Shown here: positions 1 through 5,001 of the stretch, piece by piece
Numbering within the stretch: position 1 is the first letter of the stretch
How the letters are laid out: each line of letters opens with the position of its first letter
Assembly (NCBI GenBank): GCA_035495815.1
Contig: DATJFH010000101.1
Location: forward strand, 1-5,001
Reading direction: 5' to 3'
DNA length: 5,001 bases
Source of the DNA: DATJFH01 sp035495815
Lineage (GTDB): Bacteria > Acidobacteriota > Terriglobia > Bryobacterales > Bryobacteraceae
Notes under the pieces: generated by a model
Told to the model about the DNA's origin: nothing
The model's input: only the letters and a program-made list of their open reading frames with translations
The model's database searches: none
Program-made: the position numbers and the translations under genes

Positions 1-462
1 TTCTACGACACCGCGGGCAGCGTGAAGATGATCATGGAAACGCGCCCGCCAGGCGGCGCGGCGATCGCCTCGGAGCTGGCCGCGAAGATCTACAAGGCCC
101 GCATCCTGAAGCGCGGCATCGAAGACGACCGGCAGAACTACACACGCTTCTTTCTGCTCGAACCTTCCGGCTCAAAACCTCGCGTCAGCAAAGGGGGTCA
201 GAGACCCTGGAAGACGTCGCTGGTGTTTTCCACGCGGAATATTCCGGGAGCGCTGTTCCGATCGCTGAGCGCGCTGGCTTTGCGCGACCTGAATTTGGTG
301 AAAATCGAATCGCGGCCGCTGCGGGGCAAGCCCTGGGAGTATCTGTTCTATCTGGATCTGCTGGGGCGGAGCGACGACGAAGCGGTGAAGAACGCTTTGG
401 CTCACCTGGGCGAAGTCGCCGACTTCCTGCGAGTGCTGGGGAGCTATCGCGCGGCGGGGTGA
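1..462 (+). CDS. pheA: Prephenate dehydratase, C-terminal part (5' truncated by window edge)
   Basis: This enzyme converts prephenate to phenylpyruvate, with loss of water and CO2, in cytoplasmic phenylalanine synthesis. The frame is open from base 1, so the 153 residues seen are the C-terminal part of a protein usually near 270-280 aa. The first residues read FYDTAGSVK, the Asp-Thr-Ala-Gly-Ser stretch of the catalytic domain. NYTRFF follows at visible residues 46-51; its Thr-Arg-Phe is the family's catalytic signature. After a short linker comes an ACT domain (about 71-150) with GALF at 83-86 and ESRP at 103-106, the two motifs that bind phenylalanine for feedback inhibition, then PWEYLFYLD. 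An intact ACT domain implies allosteric control by Phe. No chorismate mutase domain is visible; a fused one would lie upstream. The TGA stop is 16 nt before the ATG chosen for the next gene. Identification is firm, the missing N-terminus is not assessable. Confidence 0.95.
   Translation, partial: FYDTAGSVKMIMETRPPGGAAIASELAAKIYKARILKRGIEDDRQNYTRFFLLEPSGSKPRVSKGGQRPWKTSLVFSTRNIPGALFRSLSALALRDLNLVKIESRPLRGKPWEYLFYLDLLGRSDDEAVKNALAHLGEVADFLRVLGSYRAAG
456..462 (+). promoter_or_regulatory. Possible ribosome binding site overlapping the pheA stop
   Basis: The bases GGGGTGA include GGTGA, a partial match to the anti-Shine-Dalgarno complement, and contain the TGA stop of pheA. The site lies 7 nt before a TTG codon at 470 and 16 nt before the ATG at 479. 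It therefore favours the TTG by spacing, while codon preference favours the ATG. Overlap with the stop would permit translational coupling. The match is short and could be chance. Confidence 0.3.
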
Positions 463-478
463 GATAATTTTGCCCGGG

Positions 479-1717
479 ATGGGTCCCTCTGTGAGAAAAG
501 CCCTGTTTTGGATGCATCTGACCGCGGGAGTCACTTGCGGAATCGTCATTCTGATCATGTGCGTGACGGGAGTGGCGTTGACCTACGAGAAGCAGATCAA
601 CGCCTGGCTGGAGCGGTCTGACGCCAGGCTCGTCCCCGCGGCACAGGGCTCGGCCCGGCTGCCGCTGGAAACTCTGCTCGCCAAGGTCAAGGAACAAAAG
701 TCCGGCTCGCCATCGGCCATCACGGTCCGTTCGGGAGCCAGTGCGCCCGTAGAACTCTCGATGGGGCGCGCGGGGATTCTGTACGTGAATCCTTACACCG
801 GGAACGTGCTAGACGAAAGTCAGCCGCTTCAACCCGGCCAACCTCCCCCCACGAAAGCCAGAGCCTTTTTCCGAACGATGGAGGACTGGCACCGCTGGCT
901 GGGCGCCGCCGGCCCGACTCGCAGCACCGGCAAATCCATCATGGACGCCGGCAACCTGGCGTTCTTCTTCATTGTGCTGAGCGGCCTGTACATGTGGTTT
1001 CCGCGCAAGCTCAGCTGGCAGCATTGGCGCCCTTCGGTCTGGTTCCGCGGCGGGCTGACCGGTAAGGCGCGCGACTGGAACTGGCACAACGTGATCGGCG
1101 TGTGGTGCTGGGTGCCCTTGGTGGTGGTGGTCGGCAGCGGCGTGATCATGTCGTATCCGTGGGCCAGCAATCTGCTCTACACCATGACCGGCAGTCCCCT
1201 GCCCCCTCAGCCTGGCGCGGGCAAAGGCGGGGCAACGAAAGCAGGACCCGGCGCTGGACCGGGATTCGGAGGTTTCGGAGGCGCCGCGCCCGCGAACTGG
1301 GACGGTCTGGATCAAGCCTGGACCAAAGCGGAGCGGCAGGTGGCCGGATGGAAGTCGATCCGAGTTCAGGGATCCGCCAATGGGAACGCTCCGTTCACTT
1401 TCAATATCGATCGGGGAGACGGCACGCAGCCGCAGTTGCGAGGCACGCTGACGGTCAACCGCAGTACCGGCGCGGTCATGAATTGGGCCGATTTCTCGAG
1501 CAACAGCACCGGCCAGCGCCTGCGCCTGCTCGCGCGCTTCACTCACACGGGGGAGACTTTGGGCGTGTGGGGACAAACGATCGCGGGCATCGCCACACTG
1601 GGGGGTGCGGTCATGGTTTACACCGGCATCGCTCTGTCGTTGCGGCGATTCTTCGCGTGGCGCCGGAGGCGAAGACAGCAGACGGAGCCGGAACCGGAAA
1701 ACGTCGGCGCGGCTTAA
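479..1717 (+). CDS. PepSY-associated transmembrane protein (PiuB/FoxB-like, possible heme-containing iron reductase)
   Basis: This 412-aa inner-membrane protein has the layout of the PepSY_TM family. Helix 1 is at about 10-36 (H13 in MHLTAGV) and is followed by a non-cytoplasmic segment with YVNPYTGNVL. Helix 2 is at about 158-176, helix 3 at 204-228 and helix 4 at 364-393, before an Arg-rich tail. A PepSY-like region (about 274-339) ending in TVNRSTGAVMNW precedes helix 4. Histidines at H13, H138 (DWHRWLG), H203 (NWHNVIG) and H356 (THTGE) flank the helices and are candidate heme ligands. Relatives such as FoxB and PiuB act in siderophore-iron reduction; the substrate here is unknown and no siderophore gene is visible. 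A Gly/Ala/Pro-rich loop at 243-271 is unusual. The start is uncertain: TTG at 470 has a better-placed ribosome site, and GTG at 491 would begin right at the conserved RKALFW. Confidence 0.85.
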   Translation: MGPSVRKALFWMHLTAGVTCGIVILIMCVTGVALTYEKQINAWLERSDARLVPAAQGSARLPLETLLAKVKEQKSGSPSAITVRSGASAPVELSMGRAGILYVNPYTGNVLDESQPLQPGQPPPTKARAFFRTMEDWHRWLGAAGPTRSTGKSIMDAGNLAFFFIVLSGLYMWFPRKLSWQHWRPSVWFRGGLTGKARDWNWHNVIGVWCWVPLVVVVGSGVIMSYPWASNLLYTMTGSPLPPQPGAGKGGATKAGPGAGPGFGGFGGAAPANWDGLDQAWTKAERQVAGWKSIRVQGSANGNAPFTFNIDRGDGTQPQLRGTLTVNRSTGAVMNWADFSSNSTGQRLRLLARFTHTGETLGVWGQTIAGIATLGGAVMVYTGIALSLRRFFAWRRRRRQQTEPEPENVGAA

Positions 1718-1748
1718 TCGCAACCAGTCGTTAACTTCAGCGAAGCCA
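1718..1748. other. Short convergent intergenic gap, no terminator seen
   Basis: These 31 bases separate the TAA of the PepSY membrane protein from the TAG of the AsmA-like gene on the other strand. I see no GC-rich hairpin followed by a T run on either strand; the only symmetric element is a trivial GTTAAC hexamer. Termination may be Rho-dependent, or transcripts may overlap into the opposing gene. Confidence 0.6.
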
Positions 1749-3389
1749 CTAGGGAGTATTCTTTGCTGCCGCCGCCTTTTCGGCCTCCTCTCGAGGGCTG
1801 GTGCCGCCGGGATCGAGACCGAACTGTGGATCCTTGGCGCTTCCAACGACTTTGATGTGCAAGAACGTGCCCGCTCCGCGTTTGGAAAAGAACGGGTCCA
1901 CGGGCTTCAGTACCCAACGCTTCCAGCCGGTCTGCGTTTGGGAAACCTTCGCGTCCAGCATGAGTGCCCCGTGGAAATCGAGCATGTCGGCACCCATGTC
2001 GAACAACCCGCCGATATTGATGGCCGCACCCGGGATCGCAAACGCCAGCGTGCGGAAGTTAATGGATTGATCCGCCATCTTGAACTCTCCGCTCATCCGG
2101 CTGATGGCTTGATCGATTGGTTCGTCCGGCGTCTTCCCCTGGCCGCGGTGGGCCAGTCCGTTGATCTGTTTCTGAATCCTGGAGCGCAGGAACTTGCCAT
2201 TGGTTATCTCGAAAGTCCCGTCAAGCAAGAGTTTCTCCTTCACTTTCGACGCCAAGGGCGGAATGCCGATAGTTGTATCCAGGCGTAAGGTGCCTTCCAT
2301 CATCGGCGGCCCTTTCATTGCCAGCATCAACACATCGCGCAAGCGCCCTCCCGGCATGGATGCCGCCAGGAAGATCGTTTTGCGCGTATCGCCGTCGTGT
2401 TTGATCACGACACCCTTGGTCGTGAAGTGAGTGGAGCCAAGCGTCGCGACGACAGGCTTCAATTCGGTATTCCCGTTAGTGCCATCGACCAGCACCTCGA
2501 AGGTAGTGCTAAGGGGCACCGGATTGCCGGCGCTCTTTAGGCGGAAATCGGGCACGCTCGCTTCTCCGCGGGCGGTAATCGATGAAAGGGTTCCTTCGAA
2601 CTTTCCGGTCGATCGCAGAATCCCCGCGATTCCGTTGAAGATGCCGAGGTCGGCATTGTCAAATCGATAGTCGCCTCTGAGCGGCGTATCAGCCGGTTCA
2701 CCGGCCGCCCAAGGGCCAAAGACGCCCGTGCTGTGAATCTCTCCTGGCGGCTTGGGGTTGGTCAAGACCGCCGTATACGTCATCGCCACGTCCTTTCCGG
2801 CCGACTCCAGCCGGACGTCGTGAATTTCGAAGCGCAAGGGAACCTTGGTTTTGTCCCTGGGAAGAATGATCAGGCGCGCGTTCCGGATCAGGACTTCCTC
2901 GATTACGACACCTCCTGACTTGCCCGCGGATGTTTCCCTGGGGGACTCCTGCGACCCGAAGCTCGGCCGTTCGCCCTTGGGCGGAACTTGAATCTCCATA
3001 CCATCGAGCGTTACCCGATTTACGGTCTTGGGTGTATCGAGAAGAGCCCCTAGATCAACGTCAAAACTAAAGTGTTTGACAGCGAGCATGGGTGGCGCAT
3101 CATGCCGGCCGTGCAGGCGCAGCGATAGATCCGTCCCTTCGACTTGCGCTAAATTGCCTCGCCGGCCGCCGAGGAGCAAGCGAAATGGCAAGGCGGCGGG
3201 CAGGTGCACCTGAAGACGAGCCAGCTCGACTTCGCTATCGAACCGCTCGCGCAGATACTGCAGCGCTTGTTCACGGATGTACGGTTCGACACGCCTGGCG
3301 AAGCGGGCGGCCACGAAAAAGAGTCCGGCGGCCGCGGCGATCAGAATCGCCGCACCGGCGATGAGCCACTTCTTTCTCCGTGCGGTCAT
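1749..3389 (-). CDS. AsmA-like family protein, membrane anchored
   Basis: This 546-aa protein looks like a member of the AsmA-like group, inner-membrane anchored periplasmic proteins linked in other bacteria to lipid transport and outer-membrane homeostasis. A basic N-terminus (ARRKK) precedes one hydrophobic anchor at about 8-30; the rest should be periplasmic. The body has alternating beta-type segments, and the C-terminal AsmA-type block (about 385-525) includes LLDGTFEITNGKFL, FAIPGAAINIGGLFDM, LDFHGALMLDAKVSQT and VDPFFSKRGAGTFLHIKV. An Ala/Glu/Lys-rich tail ends the protein. It is somewhat shorter than E. coli AsmA (about 617 aa). I chose the ATG at 3389 because MTARRKKW leads directly into the anchor; a TTG at 3425 would add 12 residues and start one base after the upstream stop. 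Ribosome binding is weak: GGAAG 12 nt upstream. It lies 37 nt behind the DUF6600-type gene, probably co-transcribed. Family assignment is good; the cargo is unknown. Confidence 0.85.
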   Translation of the reverse strand: MTARRKKWLIAGAAILIAAAAGLFFVAARFARRVEPYIREQALQYLRERFDSEVELARLQVHLPAALPFRLLLGGRRGNLAQVEGTDLSLRLHGRHDAPPMLAVKHFSFDVDLGALLDTPKTVNRVTLDGMEIQVPPKGERPSFGSQESPRETSAGKSGGVVIEEVLIRNARLIILPRDKTKVPLRFEIHDVRLESAGKDVAMTYTAVLTNPKPPGEIHSTGVFGPWAAGEPADTPLRGDYRFDNADLGIFNGIAGILRSTGKFEGTLSSITARGEASVPDFRLKSAGNPVPLSTTFEVLVDGTNGNTELKPVVATLGSTHFTTKGVVIKHDGDTRKTIFLAASMPGGRLRDVLMLAMKGPPMMEGTLRLDTTIGIPPLASKVKEKLLLDGTFEITNGKFLRSRIQKQINGLAHRGQGKTPDEPIDQAISRMSGEFKMADQSINFRTLAFAIPGAAINIGGLFDMGADMLDFHGALMLDAKVSQTQTGWKRWVLKPVDPFFSKRGAGTFLHIKVVGSAKDPQFGLDPGGTSPREEAEKAAAAKNTP

Positions 3390-3426
3390 AATCTTGCTGC
3401 GCTTCCACTCCCGGAGGTGGCCCAAG

Positions 3427-5001
3427 TTAATTCTTCTGATCGCTGTTATCTTTTCGCCGCTGTTTGCCCTTGCCCTTGTTTTGCTCAGGCTCGGCCGGCT
3501 GGGCCTGCTTTCCTGGCAGAGCCTCAGGTCGTGCGACCGGAGCCGGTGCCGCCGGGGGCGGCGCCGCGGGAGGAGTTCGCGCTGCAGGAGGCGGTGTGGG
3601 CTGCTGCGGAGGCTCCTGGGGCCGTCCCTTTTGCCGTTCGATCACAGCTGGTGGAGGTGTCGGCGCTTGCGCCGGCGCGGCCTGAACGGGTGCTGCCTGC
3701 GGAGGCTCTGGGCGTCCCTTCTGCCGTTCGATGACAGCGGGCGGAGGTGTTGGCGCCTGCGCTGGCGCGGTCTGAACCGGTGCCGCGTCCGGAGGCCGTT
3801 GCCGGCCCTTCTGCCGTTCGACGATCGGGGGCTGAGGGGTGATTGCCGGAGGTGTCGCCTGCGGCGCCACGGCCTGAGGGGGTGTCACCGGTTGCTGCTG
3901 AGTCTGTTGCTGCGGAGGCTGCTGGCGGCCCTTCTGCCGTTCGACGACCGGGGGCTGAGGCGCGATCGCTTCAGGCGGGGCGGCGTCCTGCTGTTGCCGT
4001 CCACGGCCCTTCTGGCGTTCGACGACGGAAGGCTGCGGAACAGGACTCGGCGCGGCTTGGGGAGCGGAGTCGATCGCCGGCTGCTGTACTCTCCGCACTC
4101 GCCCCATGTCCACGACGCGGACCGGAGCACTCGGCGCCGGTGCAGCTTGGCGAATCTGCTGGACGTCGGCCGTGGGGAGGGGGCGACCGGGATTTCTAGC
4201 CAGCCCCGACTGCTGCCGCTCGAATGGAACCGGAGCTGGAGGCGGAGCCGTGCGCGCCACCACAGGGCGGGTCAGCACATTGGCCGGCGGGCGTACAGCC
4301 CGCGATGCGGTGTCTGCCCGGGAGCCGAGAACACTCTCCTTTTGTGGAGCGACCGAGGGAGCGCCGAAGACCTGCGTCGAGGCGAGTTGACCTGACGGAA
4401 CCGGGCGTGCATCCTGCGTCACCCGCCGGCCTCGGGCGAAAGAGTCGCGCGGTACGGCTGTAACGCTGTTCGGAACACTCTGGTTCACGTAACGGATATT
4501 GGTGATGGGAGTGTTGTTGGAATTCCGGCCGGAATCGTAATAGTTATTGATGATGGTGGTATTAATCACCGTGTTGGTGGTGTTCACGCGCGTGAAATAG
4601 TCCCGGCTGGCTTGGTAAGACGGGAAATAGGGCTCCCGAGGACCGAGAGGGAACCATCCTACTGCCGCGGCAGTGCCGATCGAGAAGCTCAAACTGAAAC
4701 CCGAGCCGCCCACCCAAGCCACCAGCGCCGGCGCATAGATGGGAGTCACGCCGTAGGGTCCGGGGATCCAGCCCCAACGGCCGCCAAAAGACGCCCAGCG
4801 CCCATAGTGATAGGGAGCGAAGCCCCAGGGGGCATCGTCCACCCAGGTCCAACCCCAAGGAGAGATCCAGGCCCAGTGGCCGTCATGATAGGGCGCCCAA
4901 CCTACGGCGACCGACGTCGGCATCCAGACGTTTCCATAGCCGGGCTGGTTGTCCCAGCGCCCGTACTGATCCAAATCGTCATAGCCGGCAATTTCGCGGG
5001 A
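3427..5001 (-). CDS. DUF6600-type Trp-rich protein with Pro/Gln-rich ERQKGR-repeat tail (N-terminus beyond window)
   Basis: The frame is open to the window edge, giving 524 visible codons. The visible N-terminus reads SREIAGYDDLDQYGRW, which already belongs to the domain, so the start and any signal peptide lie outside. Numbering from the TTG codon at 4974, residues 1-70 hold twelve Trp in YGxW/GxW patterns (YGRW, DGHWAW, GWTWVDDAPWGFAPYHYGRW), followed by APALVAWVGG and GWFPLGPREPYFPSY at 81-120. This pattern matches DUF6600-type proteins, found in several diderm phyla and of unknown function. Residues 131-165 are rich in Asn, Thr and Ile. From about 230 to the end the chain is Pro/Gln/Ala-rich and probably disordered, with five ERQKGR motifs and a basic tail NKGKGKQRRK. 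I infer an exported or envelope protein; a structural or binding role is plausible but not shown. It leads an apparent operon with the AsmA-like gene. Confidence 0.8.
   Translation of the reverse strand, partial: SREIAGYDDLDQYGRWDNQPGYGNVWMPTSVAVGWAPYHDGHWAWISPWGWTWVDDAPWGFAPYHYGRWASFGGRWGWIPGPYGVTPIYAPALVAWVGGSGFSLSFSIGTAAAVGWFPLGPREPYFPSYQASRDYFTRVNTTNTVINTTIINNYYDSGRNSNNTPITNIRYVNQSVPNSVTAVPRDSFARGRRVTQDARPVPSGQLASTQVFGAPSVAPQKESVLGSRADTASRAVRPPANVLTRPVVARTAPPPAPVPFERQQSGLARNPGRPLPTADVQQIRQAAPAPSAPVRVVDMGRVRRVQQPAIDSAPQAAPSPVPQPSVVERQKGRGRQQQDAAPPEAIAPQPPVVERQKGRQQPPQQQTQQQPVTPPQAVAPQATPPAITPQPPIVERQKGRQRPPDAAPVQTAPAQAPTPPPAVIERQKGRPEPPQAAPVQAAPAQAPTPPPAVIERQKGRPQEPPQQPTPPPAARTPPAAPPPAAPAPVARPEALPGKQAQPAEPEQNKGKGKQRRKDNSDQKN
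3622..3801 (-). repeat. 90-bp direct tandem repeat, two copies
   Basis: The units are 3712-3801 and 3622-3711. Aligned by hand, they differ at 16 of 90 bases but only 4 of 30 residues; most changes are silent. Each unit encodes AAPVQ-A-P-Q-type sequence, then TPPPAVIERQKGR. This is an in-frame intragenic duplication old enough to have accumulated synonymous changes. The two-copy state also makes this a place where unit number could vary between strains. Confidence 0.85.
3622..4020 (-). repeat. Five-copy ERQKGR motif array in the DUF6600-type protein
   Basis: The exact hexapeptide ERQKGR occurs five times, at 4003-4020, 3925-3942, 3802-3819, 3712-3729 and 3622-3639. Every copy is preceded by Val or Ile. 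Copy-to-copy distances are 26, 41, 30 and 30 residues, and the spacers are Pro/Gln/Ala-rich. A degenerate form, ERQQSG, sits at 4204-4221. The motif is constant while the spacers vary in length and content, which suggests selection on the motif. Its function is unknown. Confidence 0.9.

Noticed and set aside
463..468. GATAAT as a possible -10 promoter box before the PepSY membrane protein gene
   Set aside because: No credible -35 element is found about 17 bases upstream, and the adjoining genes look co-transcribed.
809..1846. Long minus-strand open frame (345 codons) opposite the PepSY membrane protein
   Set aside because: It has no recognisable domain, is Arg/Ser/Pro-rich, and lies antisense to a gene with clear membrane helices and PepSY features.
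1605..2288. Plus-strand open frame running from the PepSY gene into the AsmA-like gene
   Set aside because: It crosses the convergent gap in a different frame from the PepSY gene and is antisense to the conserved AsmA C-terminal block; no family resemblance is seen.
3622..4020. Repeated GCCCTTCTGCCGTTCGA-like units as a CRISPR or intergenic repeat family
   Set aside because: The units are in frame, encode the same hexapeptide and vary at silent positions, so they are a protein-coding repeat rather than a CRISPR array.
3277..4395. Long plus-strand open frame (372 codons) opposite the DUF6600-type and AsmA-like genes
   Set aside because: Its product is dominated by Arg, Leu and Cys runs, the expected reverse reading of a Pro/Gln/Ala-rich GC-rich gene. 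It shows no domain and overlaps two well-supported genes.
4522..4535. Perfect 14-base palindrome (ATTCCGGCCGGAAT)
   Set aside because: It lies inside coding sequence for SGRNS, far from any gene start. One such palindrome in 5 kb of GC-rich DNA is not surprising, and no second copy was seen.

Overview
The window is GC-rich, densely coding bacterial DNA holding four genes in two convergent pairs. It contains no RNA genes, insertion sequences, CRISPR array or gene-free stretch above 300 bases. The gene content (a PheA-type prephenate dehydratase, a PepSY-associated membrane protein, an AsmA-like protein and a Trp-rich DUF6600-type protein) suggests a diderm soil-type bacterium. Acidobacteriota is my best guess and a proteobacterium is possible; no marker gene here settles it.

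Plus strand (1-1717). The 3' end of a prephenate dehydratase gene (pheA, phenylalanine synthesis) enters from the left edge with the end of its catalytic domain and a full C-terminal ACT domain. After 16 nt or less comes a complete gene for a four-helix PepSY-associated membrane protein. Its conserved-type histidines resemble those of heme-carrying inner-membrane reductases of the PiuB/FoxB type. The spacing suggests shared transcription, but no functional link is evident.

Minus strand (5001-1749). A large envelope protein gene enters from the right edge without its start. It has a Trp/Gly-rich DUF6600-like N-terminal region, an Asn/Thr/Ile-rich middle and a long Pro/Gln/Ala-rich tail carrying five exact ERQKGR motifs, two of them inside a 90-bp tandem duplication. 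It is followed after 37 nt by a gene for a membrane-anchored AsmA-like protein. The two look like an operon for proteins acting at or beyond the inner membrane.

The two pairs converge on a 31-bp gap with no recognisable terminator hairpin. The least explained element is the ERQKGR-repeat tail of the DUF6600-type protein; the rest fits known families. I see no convincing new multi-gene system.
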